Source: Vulcanisaeta sp. JCM 16159
GTDB taxonomy: Archaea; Thermoproteota; Thermoprotei; Thermoproteales; Thermocladiaceae
Reading direction: 5' to 3'
NCBI RefSeq assembly: GCF_001316265.1
Contig: NZ_BBDN01000006.1
Span: 1-64,000 of the forward strand
Length of the DNA: 64,000 nucleotides
A program made the position numbers and the translations under genes. Positions 1 to 10,078 of this stretch are shown here, one piece after another. Positions within the stretch are counted from its first letter, which is position 1; the number at the start of each line of letters is the position of its first letter. The notes under the pieces were generated by a model. It saw nothing but the letters and a program-made list of their open reading frames with translations, had not been told where the DNA came from and ran no database searches.

Positions 1-890
1 GTCTCACGCTTCATCTTACCCATTGCAAGCCTAACTGACTTTCACCTAACGCTGATGTCGCCATCGCCGAGCACAGCAAATAACAAGAAGACCATGAAGT
101 CATCATCGCCTAACTCGCTGGCTCGCTTAGCAGCCTCGACCTTGCCCTCGAACACACCCCTATGGTCATTAGCCATTAAGTGCCACTTAATGCTTGCATC
201 ACCATCATTGAGGCTCACGCCATCAATGTACATGTAGTTCCTCCCAGGCCACGTAATGAGCCAGGCGATGGCTTGCCAGAGCTGGTTAGTACCCATCTCT
301 GGGTAGCCCTCTTATGAATCGAGCCGTCGGTCAGCAATAGCCCGTACTGCGTCGCCCTTAGCTTACCATCATCGAGCAGTTTTGGCGTGATAACGCGAAA
401 ACCCTCGAGGCCAGTTAAGTACAGCGTTATCGTTATACTACCCGACTTGGCGACTCTGTTTATGGTAATAGCTAGGTTCTCCGTGTATAGGTGCGCCATG
501 AATGACTTATTGCCGTCAAACGGCTCACCGCTAATTAATACCTTGGCTCTGCTGTTCCTCAACTCCTCAAGCTCATGCCTATAGGCTTTTGAGCATCGCT
601 TTCCTTAGCCTGGCTATGTTTTCGTCGTTGCTCTCATTAATCTCCTCCCCAATCTTTAGCAACCAATCACTCAACGCCTTGATTGACTCGTCAAACGGCG
701 TGTTCTCGCCACTCAGCAACACGCTCCTATGCTTCTCGACCCTATTCATGAACTCATTGATTAACTTCATTACTTCCTCAATGACCCTTGGTTCATTGAT
801 CTCCTCACCGCATTTTAACCTCTTCTCACCCCCTGACCTTGACTCCCCAGCAAATCCTTGGTTTAACGGCTTCAAGAGCCATGGAGACAT
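1..890 (-). pseudogene. Decayed PaREP2b-family gene, cut by the window edge
   Basis: Three reading-frame pieces on the minus strand (about 579-890, 215-562 and 42-296) line up in order with the intact 404-residue PaREP2b-like protein at 42627-43841. Shared blocks include GLLLTDGSI, MGTNQLWQ and a later GDGD motif. Frames change near 570 and 300. An in-frame TGA at 42-44 interrupts homology that continues to base 1 (VRLAMG, matching VRLTMG in the intact copy). PaREP2b is a repeat family of Pyrobaculum in which most members are known to be degenerate. Because indels are common in this window, some breaks could be sequence errors, but the added stop argues for real decay. Its function is unknown. 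Confidence 0.75.
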
Positions 891-921
891 CCATGAATTT
901 AACTCCCAACGAGACTAATGA

Positions 922-1239
922 ATCACTACCAAACCAGTACTAAACAGGCTTAAGCAGGCAATTGAAGAGAGGGCCTTGGTCCACGTAGAGGGGCATGAAC
1001 ATGGAGTACGACGGAGACTATTACCTCGAGGCCATGAATAGGGAAGTCAGGATGATTAGGTAGGTAAAGGCGTTGAGCAGTGACCTACTCAAGCCAAGGT
1101 ACAAACTCACGTACATCATAACAAGCAACGAGCCGAGAATAGTCAAGGTTAGGTACGCATGCGGGATGAAGCAAACGAGCGAGAGGTAGTCTTAAGCAAG
1201 GCAATGAGGTACTTAGACGAGTTGTTTAGGGATTCATGA
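922..1239 (+). pseudogene. Remnant resembling PaREP2a, divergent from the PaREP2b remnant
   Basis: Short translated pieces on the plus strand (PVLNRLKQAIEERA, then MEYDGDYYLEAMNREV, then VVLSKAMRYLDELFRDS ending at a TGA) occur in shifting frames with internal stops. The first and last pieces recur in the same order at 43905-44041 beside the other PaREP2b copy (SVLSRFKHLIER; SKAMRHM). A divergent pair next to PaREP2b fits the PaREP2a/PaREP2b arrangement known from Pyrobaculum. The PaREP2a name rests on that context and recall, not on a search. Confidence 0.5.
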
Positions 1240-1391
1240 GTGCTGGCTATGGGTTAATCCCCAACCATTGAGGACCTCCCTCGCAATCCACGGCACCATT
1301 AAGCCTGGTTTTAAAGATCACAAACACGTTTTAGCGACAAGACAAACCAACCAACGAATTACCGAGTTAAGTCATATCCAACACTTAACAT

Positions 1392-1502
1392 ACCCATTGT
1401 GGCTTTGAGGGTGGTAGAGACTCAATTGCGATTCTAGACATCGAAAAGAGGGCTCTACTCAAAATCCAAGTGGGGGAACCGATGATCCATGCCCTTAAGT
1501 AG
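1392..1502 (+). pseudogene. tnpB: 3' end of a TnpB (OrfB, IS200/IS605-type) gene
   Basis: The reading frame encodes a 36-residue tail that starts THCGFEGGRDSIAIL and ends at TAG 1500-1502. The CGFE...RD pattern is the last part of the C-terminal zinc finger and the RuvC-III Asp region of TnpB proteins. Nothing upstream (1240-1391) reads as TnpB in any frame, so only about 10% of the protein survives. It lies beside PaREP2 remnants, so this stretch has collected mobile DNA. Identification is from motif spacing only. Confidence 0.65.
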
Positions 1503-1510
1503 GGGCATGG
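1487..1510 (+). repeat. Hairpin at the TnpB 3' end, probable IS200/IS605 right-end structure
   Basis: CCATGCCC (1487-1494) and GGGCATGG (1503-1510) form a perfect 8-bp stem with an 8-base loop overlapping the last TnpB codons. Subterminal palindromes at the right end are typical of IS200/IS605 elements and, in TnpB systems, belong to the guide (omega) RNA. No matching left end was found. Confidence 0.5.
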
Positions 1511-1835
1511 GGAGGAACCCCAACTCCAAATTCACATCCTTAAGAAATTAAACACTAAATACAGTCCTAATGGCCATTTTAGGCAAATATAAAGTTCTAA
1601 TTAAATGATTAAATAATTAAATGATTTACGAACAAACACGCATACACAAGAACCGTTGCCACACGCCCTAGGTGTGGGTGGACTTTGTTTATGGTTTGTG
1701 TTTTGGTTTTAATTCTTGTTGTTTCTTCATTGTTTGTGTTGTTTTGGTTTCTGCGTGTTGGGGGTTGCCGCTTCCTCGGCTCGTGTTTGAGCTTGATGAG
1801 TAAACGAGTAAAGAATTAAAACTTCTTTGGGGTAG
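1503..1835. other. Non-coding stretch, no gene recognised
   Basis: This 330-base stretch contains AT-rich sequence (1550-1640) and a GT-rich run (about 1680-1760). The only sizeable open frame is on the minus strand (1689-2072) and has low-complexity, unprotein-like composition, so I did not accept it. I see no tRNA, C/D box pattern or promoter tied to a gene. Confidence 0.4.
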
Positions 1836-2171
1836 AATCCATATCATGTCGCTTATCTCGCAGGTATTGCATTTGGGACTAGTGGTTCTGCTTCGAATCT
1901 TGGCTTTATTTATCATGATGCGATAATCATAGAACCTGAAAATTATGAAGTAAAGGTGGGGAATGCCCTCCTGCTCACTTACGATCCAAATATTGCCAAT
2001 GATAATGAGGTTAAAATTAAGGAACTTAGGGATGGCGTGTTCTACGTAGTAAGCGTAAATGATGAAATACACCTAGTTAGGAAAAATGGTTCAAACATTG
2101 AATTCTACACAGCCTATGCCTCGAGAAGTGGCACCTTGGTGCTGGTTTTAAATGCCGTCGGAAAGGTATGA
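1836..2171 (+). pseudogene. Unknown protein, probably 5'-truncated
   Basis: An open frame of 111 codons runs from just after a TAG (1833-1835) to a stop at 2169-2171. The only available starts are internal (GTG at 1956 gives 71 residues). The sequence before that GTG (YHVAYLAGIAFGTSGSASN) reads like normal protein, so the beginning is probably lost or frame-shifted. It looks beta-rich with acidic and hydrophobic alternation. I recognise no family. Confidence 0.35.
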
Positions 2172-2350
2172 AGAGACTGAGTTGGAAATTCAATTGCTAA
2201 TGATATTTACTCTTAAATTTAGAGTTAAACGGGTTGTCCCGATTATTTCGTTAAAGCCCTGTACATACATTGAGGCAGGGATTATACGGAAATACCGATA
2301 TCATTATAATGGCAACACATTAAAGAGACTATGAAGTTGGTGATTATTAG

Positions 2351-2734
2351 ATGAAATTCAGAACATTACTGGCGAAGCCAGGACATATAGTGCTGGCTAA
2401 TGGTTGTGAAGCAGAAATAAATATTTTCGTATTTGACGTCACCATGGGCCCACCCGTTGGTGGGTACCCAGACTTTAATATCTTAATCAATGGTCTTCTT
2501 TCAAAGCTTCAATGTCCGCAAGAGGTCATTAATGAGGTTAGTAAATGGCAAGTCCTTATGGGAGGTATCATTGAGTCTGAACCCTGGGACCTAATACCTA
2601 TAAAGGGTGCTGACGCCGCTGAATTAATCGTGGAGATTCGCATAAATGATTTAAAGCTCCAGGTTAGGGTCACCGCAACACCATACTTAGCCACAATATT
2701 AAGGGTTATAAGATGCCCGATAATCAACCCATAA
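2351..2734 (+). CDS. Hypothetical protein, 127 aa
   Basis: An ATG-initiated frame of 127 codons with normal amino-acid balance and no membrane segment. A possible Shine-Dalgarno-like GGTGAT lies 7-12 bases upstream of the start. The C-terminal half (ELIVEIRINDLKLQVRV) suggests beta structure. It sits downstream of a truncated unknown frame and may be part of the same decayed island. No family recognised and no functional proposal. Confidence 0.45.
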   Translation: MKFRTLLAKPGHIVLANGCEAEINIFVFDVTMGPPVGGYPDFNILINGLLSKLQCPQEVINEVSKWQVLMGGIIESEPWDLIPIKGADAAELIVEIRINDLKLQVRVTATPYLATILRVIRCPIINP

Positions 2735-2919
2735 TTTATGTTAAGTGGCTATATTCATATCAATTAATGAGCATGGAAAGAATTCATGCCTAAATCAATA
2801 CTCACCTCATCATAATTATCATAGTTCATGGATTCATTAATCTATTGCTCGTTATAAGTACATTATGCATTAATTAATCACGTACATACTTTTCGCGGGT
2901 TGTTTTGTGAAGATTAACC
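2735..2919. other. Intergenic AT-rich region ahead of the LSm gene
   Basis: No open frame, RNA gene or repeat could be supported here. The region holds the upstream part of the LSm promoter at its right end. Confidence 0.4.
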
Positions 2920-2928
2920 TTTAAAATA
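2920..2928 (+). promoter_or_regulatory. TATA element for the LSm gene
   Basis: CTTTAAAAT lies about 27 bases upstream of the ATG at 2951, the spacing expected when transcription starts at or very near the start codon. Confidence 0.6.
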
Positions 2929-2950
2929 TTGTTTTTTTGAGTTAGTCCCA

Positions 2951-3184
2951 ATGCCTCGCTGTATGGAGATTGTTAATGAGGAGTTGCAGAAGAGTTTGAA
3001 TAAGGTGATTCTAGTGAAGCTTAGGAATGGTACCGAGATTAGGGGTGTCCTCGTTGGTTATGACCAGCACCTTAACCTGCTGCTTACGAATACGGAGGAG
3101 ATTAATCCGAAGGGTGGTGTTAAGAGTGGCTTGATGATTATTAGGGGTGACACCGTGCTTTTTATTAGTCCGTCAACCTCATGA
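2951..3184 (+). CDS. LSm (Sm-like archaeal) RNA-binding protein
   Basis: This 77-residue protein is the length of archaeal Sm-like proteins. Sm motif 1 is visible as VILVKLRNGTEIRGVLVGYDQHLNLLL (split here: VILVKLRNGTEIRGVLVGYD then QHLNLLL, residues 19-45) and Sm motif 2 as the IIRGDTVLFI segment near residue 64-73. Such proteins form heptameric rings that bind U-rich RNA in the cytoplasm. The start at 2951 suits the TATA spacing; an alternative ATG is at 2963. The 3' end overlaps the convergent GH38 gene by six bases. Confidence 0.92.
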   Translation: MPRCMEIVNEELQKSLNKVILVKLRNGTEIRGVLVGYDQHLNLLLTNTEEINPKGGVKSGLMIIRGDTVLFISPSTS

Positions 3185-6110
3185 CTTGATGAGTATGGTC
3201 TTTATCTCGAAGGGCTTGAAGCATAGGCTGCCTAAATTTGCATTGCCGTAATTATTTAGCTCGAGGAGGTCCGTCTCAATGCCATCACCCCCGATGAAGC
3301 CCTTGATCTCGGTGCACGCATTTACCCCGTAGGTCTCGTAAAGCCTCAGGGTAATTCCCGAGTCCTCACCCCACTTGAGGGCTTCGAGCATTATTGCCGG
3401 GTTCGTAATCTCGAGGAATGAGGATTCACCGCCTGCTGTATCCTCAACGACAATTAGTGGTTGATTGAACTCGTAGGCCCTCCTGGGCACTTGAGCGGTC
3501 CTCCAATCACCTGGGTGTGGGTATATGGCGTAGGTGAACTCGTTATGGCCGTAGTCCAGGAATGGGTTTGGGTAAATGGGCGACCTGAGCAGTGTTATTG
3601 CAATGGTATTCTCCTCCACCGAGTAGCCCTGCCTACCATCATTGAGTATGGCAACGCCGTAGTCCGGGTCCCAAACATCGACCAGCGCAGGGCAGGTACC
3701 TCGAACTTAGCCACCTCCCAGGTATTGCTGGGCCTCGTTGGCCTATTGATCACTCCATAGGGTATCTCAAAGGATGCGTTTTGCCCGAATATGCCCAGTC
3801 TATAAACTGCCTTGAGTAGTGTTAACCTCTCCCTCCAGTCAACCTCATTCTCCACATCAACACGCCTACTGAAGGCGCCCACACAAATCCTCTGCCTAAT
3901 ACTCGACTCCCTAAACACGTAATTAACCTCGATGCATCCCCTCAATGACCCACTCTCCACGATGTTGAAGCCCGTGGGTTCCAACCTCCTACAAACCCTC
4001 CTGTAGTAGGCATCTATGTCCCAACCATCCCACCTACTGGGCATGTCCTCACAAGCCATTAGGTACCGTCCTCAACAGCCCACCTACCCGCCTCCTTATC
4101 GTAGATCCTCAACGAGCCATCAAAGACGACCCTAATCACGGAATTCTCAACAAGATTACTACCAACAGTAACATCGCCCGAGGAATTCCCCGCGCCTTTC
4201 TCAAAGGACCTCCAACCAAGGGCTGGGACCTCAATTAGCGTTAGGTAACCATTGTTGACTTTCTGCGTTGGTACACCGCTCAGTTCCTCCTTAACCATGA
4301 CCAACTCCCTTCGGGTCCAGGGCAGTGGGTTTACGATAGTTACGGAGTGGCCCGTGCCAAGGGCCTTCCTTAGCACACTCATTAACTCCTCACAGGCCCT
4401 TCTCAGGTCCTCCTCAAGTTCGTTAATTACCTCCTCATAGACCGCCTTAGTCGATGTGGCCCCCATTGGGTCGTGGTACTCAGCCTCGAGTAGTGGGTAC
4501 CAAAGCTCCTCATAACTCCTCCTGATGCCGGCGATTACGCTGAAGGTCTCCAGTTCCCTGAGCCTATTCTCGAGGGCCCTAACCAACTGCTTGAGCCTTA
4601 TGCCATTGGTGTAGACTCCCTGTGAATCTCAAGGTATAGTTCACCCCTCCACCTCGGTAATGAGTTATCCTTAACAACCTCATTAACTAAATCCCTTAGA
4701 TTGCCCATTACGAGTCTTGGCATGCCGGGTAAGTCCTTATAGGCCCTATACCTCTCGAGCATTAACCACGTTGGTCCCCCACCACCATCGCCCTTACCGA
4801 AGGGTAGGAAGGCCGGCAGCTCAGGGCTTGTGTGGTCCGACCAAGCCCTGGCTATTTGCCTAGGCGTTAGGTCAGCGCCGTAGGTTGCGTAGTTAATCGT
4901 GGGTATCACCGAACCATCAATACCCTCCCACAGGAATACGGAGTATGGGAACCTATTAACCGTGTTCCAATACATCTTATGCTCAAAGAAAACCCTGATC
5001 CCCGCCTTCCTGAGTATTTGTGGTAGTGAGGCTGGGAATCCGAAGGTGTCCGGCAACCAACCAATCTCCGTCGTAAACCCAAACTCCCTGAGGAGGAACC
5101 TCTGTCCATAGAGGAACTGCCTAACCAAAGACTCACCACCAGGCAAATTAACATCACTCTCAACCCACATACCACCAACTGGCACTATCCTACCAGCCCT
5201 AACGGCCTCCCTAACCCTAGCCCACAAATCCCCATCCTCACCAAGCCACCTTAGGTACGCCATGTTTGATACCAGAAACGTGAGCTCTGGGTAGGACTGG
5301 AGCAGTGATAGGACATTGATGATAGTCCTCCTAACCTTCTCCCTAGTCACATCCCTACTCCACAACCAACCAAGATCAATGTGCGCATGGCCCGCCACAT
5401 ACACGACGCCCCTGTGGCCCCTCCTAACCCTCAACTCCCCAATACCCTCCTCAAGTACCCTCAAACCCTCCTTGGCAGCCCTACCAAGCTCATTGAAGTC
5501 CGGCGGCCTCAGGTGCGTCAATTCCTTAATATCGTAATAATTAAACAATGCCCTAACGAAGCCGGGAGGCTCAACAATGTGCGCCCTAACCGCAAACTCC
5601 AACTGCCAATTGGCCACGGAGTCCAGGGGAACCACGTCAAGGGCCTCATTAAGCACCCTGAGGTAGTCAGTCCTCAAGTCTTCGAAGGCCTCGGCAACAT
5701 CAAGCAGGAGCTTAGCCTCAGGACAAAGTTGAACAGTGAAGGCTCCCTATAAACAATGTACATACCGTTGAAGCTCACCCTACGCTCACCAAACATCCTA
5801 ACAGGGGATAAAACAAGCGACAGGGAGTGCCTACCTGGGGACGCCCTAACCCACCTACTCTCACCCTCATCACCGTAGTTAAAAACGGCGAACTGAAGAT
5901 CATCAACCCTCAGGTACCCTCACCAACAACATCCACGAAAAACCAAGGCTCACCAAAATCCCTAACCACGACAGAACCGCAGAGAGCACCGCCACAGGCC
6001 TCAAGATTAACGACATCGACACCCATTATTGAGGCAGCCTCAAGATAAAACAACTTAGTCCTAACACCACCAACATCCCTCAAATCAAAACCCACAAACA
6101 CCAACAACAA
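3179..6110 (-). CDS. GH38 alpha-mannosidase, broken by several frameshifts
   Basis: Successive minus-strand frames join into one roughly 970-residue glycoside hydrolase family 38 protein. The catalytic domain shows HAHIDLGWLW (zinc-binding His and Asp) and WLPDTFGFPASLPQ with the nucleophile Asp. Downstream come the helical domain and the beta-rich GH38 C-terminal domains. Frames shift near 5905, 5690, 4595, 4060 and 3605. At 5690 the correct continuation (EAKLLLDVAEAFEDL into RTDYL) is obvious one base over. The enzyme would remove alpha-mannosyl residues, probably in the cytoplasm since no signal peptide is seen. The 5' end is uncertain: the frame opens with TTG codons near 6110. Five breaks exceed any neighbour, so true inactivation is possible. 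Confidence 0.85.
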
Positions 6111-6260
6111 TCAACAAACGCCAATATAAAAACAACGCACAAACCACGAAAAACAAACCATGAAAAAGAATTTAGAGACTTATTCCCTGAATCATTCCGT
6201 GGCAAAATTTTTGCCACGGAACAACCTAAGGAAAAACCTCCGAAAATCTTCCAATGTGGT

Positions 6261-6778
6261 TCATGACTTATTTCTTAATTCATTTATTAAGTCGCTTAGT
6301 GTCTTGTTTGTTGGTGTTATCCAGTACGTCATTATTGACGTCCCTATTAATTCGTTGTTTCTGTTCCTTAGTTCCGCTGTTATTAGCGCCATTGGTTCCT
6401 TAATGTGTGTTATCCTGGCTTTTGCCTCAGCACACCCTCGTTTATTGGCTTTAGGTACTTCACGGTTAGGTCTGTGGTCACTGCGATCACGTACCTTGGG
6501 TAGTAATGGCTTATTATGGCTACCCAGGCCATTGCGTCGACTAGCGCTGCATGAACTCCTCCGTGCACGGTACCCAGTACCTGTAGGTGCTTCCTGTCCA
6601 CCTCCACAAGGCCTATGGCGCAGTCCCTACCCACATCCTCAACCCTAATCCCTATTAATGTCCAGTAGGGGCTTAATTCCTCAATGGCCTTCATTGTCCT
6701 CAACAACTCGTCATTGCCCGCTTCACACATCAATTCCCGCATTGCCGGTTTGGCATTATGGCCGTGGGCTTTAAGCAT
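6261..6778 (-). CDS. PaaI-type hotdog thioesterase (one frameshift)
   Basis: The protein contains the hotdog signature GTVHGGVHAALVDAMAWVA followed by VTTDLTVKYLKPI, as in PaaI/YdiI-like acyl-CoA thioesterases. After about 6412 the frame breaks, but the next frame continues the fold (ARITHIKEPMALITAELRN) to a TGA at 6261-6263, giving about 170 residues. I prefer the ATG at 6778 because it overlaps the stop of the upstream remnant (TAATG). It would hydrolyse acyl-CoA thioesters in the cytoplasm. The substrate cannot be told. Confidence 0.8.
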
Positions 6779-7269
6779 TAGCCCGTGAGTAACCACCTCC
6801 AGAGTGGCGTTATCTTTATTCTGAGTCCCTCGACCTCATCCTCCAAGTCCCAACTAATTGCCCTAGCCACTCCACGCCTAAGCACTTCACTAGTCCTAAC
6901 CAGGGCCCTGAACTCCCTCTTATTGATTTCGTCCATTGCCGAGGCGTGGGCGACTTGGACGTACTCCCTAAGCTCTTTATTAATTATGAAATCAACCTCG
7001 TAATTATTTATCCTTCAGGTAATTATAACCAAACCCCTCCTCATTAGCTCCACTGCAACCACGCTCTCCATCATCGTTCCAATGGGCCTCCTCCTGAAGT
7101 ACGCAGTATCTATTAGGTATACCTTCCTTGGCTGTTGAATGATCTCCCTACTTGAGAACCTAAACCTTCGAATAAGCATTACGTAGTAAGACTCCTCCAG
7201 GTACTTGGGATAATTACTAAGCGTTCACCACTCCTCAATAACCTCCCTAAGCACACTTTCAATACTCAT
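6778..7269 (-). pseudogene. C-terminal remnant of a DUF4143-type AAA ATPase
   Basis: Minus-strand frames read LSNYPKYLEESYYVMLIRRF, PRKVYLIDTAYF, MMESVVAVELMRRG and, after a TGA near 7019, NNYEVDFIINKELREYVQVA. This is the order of the DUF4143 domain that follows the ATPase in archaeal and bacterial AAA proteins of this class, including its nuclease-like EVDFII motif. The N-terminal P-loop ATPase domain is absent; a short MSIESVLREVIEEW frame precedes it and is also broken. At least one frameshift and one stop plus the missing ATPase indicate a dead gene. Confidence 0.6.
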
Positions 7270-7386
7270 GCCGTGAATTCAATATAAAAACAGGAAACAG
7301 CCTAATTCCTATAGGAAACAAAATTAACGAGAATTAAGCATATATATTTATTTAAATGAGTAAATAAAAATACTCAGTATTAGCCA

Positions 7387-7788
7387 TTAATTATTTTTCT
7401 CCTTTAAATAATTACTTAGGCATTCTTTATTTATCGCTATTCTCCTGTTTATCCATGCCCTCTCGGTTATTTTTATTGGCTGTATCATCTCATCCATCAC
7501 GGTAAGTGGGTCATAGTCCCTACTCAGGACTATGCACCTACCCCTCCTCAAGCATTCCTTGGCGGCCCTAACCTCGGCCGGCTCGTCCTCCGCTAGTATG
7601 TAATCGAGACTTAACTCCCTAAGCCACTTAACCCTGACCTCGGCGACGGCCTTATGCTCAGGCCTTGAGTAATCAATCACGAATACCACGCTTGGCCTTA
7701 GGTAGTCGTAATCAAGGGCAAGCCTAACGTTCACTAGGAATGTCCTTGGGTCCCTGAGGCCGTAGGTTATGCTCGCCAGGTCTATCAT
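7387..7788 (-). CDS. Possible FEN/PIN-like nuclease-fold protein
   Basis: This 133-residue frame contains AEVRAAKECLRRGRCIVLSRDYDPL, close in pattern to the AE..AA...G...VLSrDyD.L stretch of FEN-1/XPG and NYN/PIN-like nucleases (split: AEVRAAKECLRRG and CIVLSRDYDPL). An earlier VVFVIDYS strand would hold another acidic residue. The open frame extends upstream to about 7900 (VNGPRLRRVYAKCVVEVERG...) without a good start codon, so the N-terminus may be missing or miscalled. A TATA-like TTTATAAAA at about 7910 lies upstream. The family call is from motif resemblance only. Confidence 0.4.
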   Translation of the reverse strand: MIDLASITYGLRDPRTFLVNVRLALDYDYLRPSVVFVIDYSRPEHKAVAEVRVKWLRELSLDYILAEDEPAEVRAAKECLRRGRCIVLSRDYDPLTVMDEMIQPIKITERAWINRRIAINKECLSNYLKEKNN

Positions 7789-7942
7789 TAAATAATCATA
7801 CCTGTCATTGACTAGGTCTGGTAGGGTCCCGCGCTCGACCTCGACAACGCACTTTGCATATACCCTCCTGAGCCTTGGTCCATTAACTACTCGGTTATTT
7901 CCATGATATTTTATAAAATAAATAGCTAAGGTTTAAGGGGCA

Positions 7943-9943
7943 TCACTCCTTCATTATTTCGTCCATGTACGGCTTTAACGCTTCAATAACGGCGTAAAAG
8001 GCCTCGGGATTTAGCACGGCGTTTATGTTCACGGCCTTGTCAATGGGCCAGCCCATTAGGACCTTCTTAATGGGGACCTCAAGCTTCTTGTAGTTCCTCG
8101 TCATTGGTATGTCTGGGACCTGTATTATGTAGTCTGCGATGTAGTAAGGCCCCAGCTGACTCCTGAGTGCGTCGTTTATCTTCCTCCTCAATTCCTCAGT
8201 CAATTGTAGGCCAGGTCTCAGGGCTACGAAGAGTATTAACTTATTCTTGACCTCAACCGCTAGGCTACCCACGACCTCAGGCAGGGACTCAACGACCTTG
8301 TATATGTCAAGGGTCCCAATCCTAATACCCTTCCTCTTTATTGTTGAGTCTGAACGCCCACTGATTATTATCGTGCCCCTATCCGTTATCATGGCCCAAT
8401 CACCATGTCTCCACACACCCGGGAACATGCTGAAGTAGGACTCCCTATACCAGTTGTAGTCTGGGTCGTTCCAGAAGTAGATGGGCATTGACGGCATTGG
8501 CTTCTCAATGACCAACTCACCAACCTCATTAACCACGGGCTTGCCCTCCTCATTATACACATTGACCGCAGCCCCCAACCACCTACACTGCATCTCACCC
8601 TCCACACGGGCAGTATTGGGCAGCCCCCAACGAATGCCGAGACAACATCCGTACCACCACTTATTGGCGCCAGCCACACGTCCTCCTTAACCTTGGTGTA
8701 AACCCATTCAAAGCCCTGAGGCGATAGTGGCGCTGCTGTTGAGCCAATCTCCCTAAGCGTCTTTAGGTTGAATTGCCTGCCAGGCTCTATGGTGGACTTC
8801 ATGGCGGCATGAATATAGGGCGCACTGAGACCAAGTATTGTGAGACCCTCCTTCTCCGTAATCTCCCAGTAGGTTCGAAGTTCCTGGCCGTTGGATCACC
8901 ATCATAGAATAGTATTGTCGTACCAAAGAGCAGGGCATTAACCGTGAAGTTCCACATCATCCACGAAGGTGTCGTGTACCAAGTGAACTTATCGCTTGGT
9001 TTATAATCCATGTGAAGACCAACCTTATACGCCTCGAGGAGGACGCCACCGTGGCTGTGGACCACGGGCTTCGGTATACCCGTAGTCCCCGACGTGAATA
9101 ACACCCATAGTGGTTCATTGAACTCCATGGGTTCGAAGGAAAGCCCAACACCCCTCCTGCCGGTGACCTCCCTCCAATCATGCACTGGCTTACCAAGACT
9201 TAGCTTCACTGAGTCCCCCGTGTTCGGTACCACGACGACCCTCTCAATACTCTGTACCGAGTCAACTATTTGCTTAATGTCACCGTACTTATCAAACACC
9301 CTACCCCTGTATGGGTAGCCATCCACCGCAATCAACACCTTGGGTTGGAGGAGATTAAACCTATCAATTGCGGCCCTAGGCGCCAACTCGGCACCAACCC
9401 CAACCCAAATGGCCCCAATGCTTGCCGTGGCCAGCAATGCCACCACGGCCTCCGGGACCTGGCTAACGTACGCAGCGACCCTATCATCCCTGCCAACACC
9501 AACACTCCTAAGCCAATCAGCCAAGGCAGCAACCTCCCTATACAGCTGGTCCCACGTAAGGCTCCTCCTAAGCCCATCCTCCCTAACGTAGATCACCGCC
9601 TCCTCGCCCCAACGGGCAGCCTTAAACACGTGCTCCGCATAATTAAGCCTAGAACCAGTGAACCAGCGGGCCCCAGGCATGGTTTTTGGCTCGAGAACCT
9701 TAGTATAGGGTGAGTGGGGGATAACACCGAAGTAACGCCAAATACTGACCCAGAAGTTCTCGAGATCCTCAACACTCCACCTCCAAAGCCTATCATAATT
9801 ACCCACATTCCTTAAAGGGTCATCAATGGAAACCTCAAACCTAAGGCCAAAAACCTCACCAAGCCAATTAACAAACCTCAACATGTTTGAGTTCTTAATT
9901 ATCTCTTGATTGGCTGCCAAAGAGTTTTTACCTCTTCCGCCAT
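7943..9943 (-). CDS. Acetoacetyl-CoA synthetase-like acyl-CoA ligase (three frameshifts)
   Basis: The frames join into an ANL-superfamily ligase of about 660 residues. The N-terminal VKTLWQP then NQEIIKNSNMLRF matches acetoacetyl-CoA synthetases. The P-loop is LFTSGTTGIPKP; later come SGGTDVVSAFVGG, HGDWAMITDRGTIIISGRSD and the C-terminal MTRNYKKLEVPIKKVL with the adenylation Lys. Breaks fall near 9910, 8885 and 8620. The ATG at 9943 is chosen because its short frame gives the conserved N-terminus once one A is restored. The enzyme activates acetoacetate (or a similar short acid) with ATP and CoA. Substrate specificity is inferred from overall likeness. Confidence 0.85.
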
Positions 9944-10047
9944 ATTGGTATTGTATAGAGTTAATACCTTATTAAAATTAATTCATTTTGTTATCGCTTT
10001 AATTATGTAAAATAATGAACAAAGCCTAAATCACGTAACGAGTAAAA

Positions 10048-10057
10048 GTTATAAATA
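10048..10057 (+). promoter_or_regulatory. TATA element for uS19
   Basis: GTTATAAATA is centred about 27 bases before the ATG at 10079. Confidence 0.65.
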
Positions 10058-10078
10058 AGGTAATTACTGCGGTTTTGA

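Noticed and set aside
1689-2072. Minus-strand open frame of 127 codons
   Set aside because: Composition is unlike protein (long Ser/Thr/Lys/Gln runs from the GT-rich stretch) and it overlaps the better plus-strand frame at 1836-2171.
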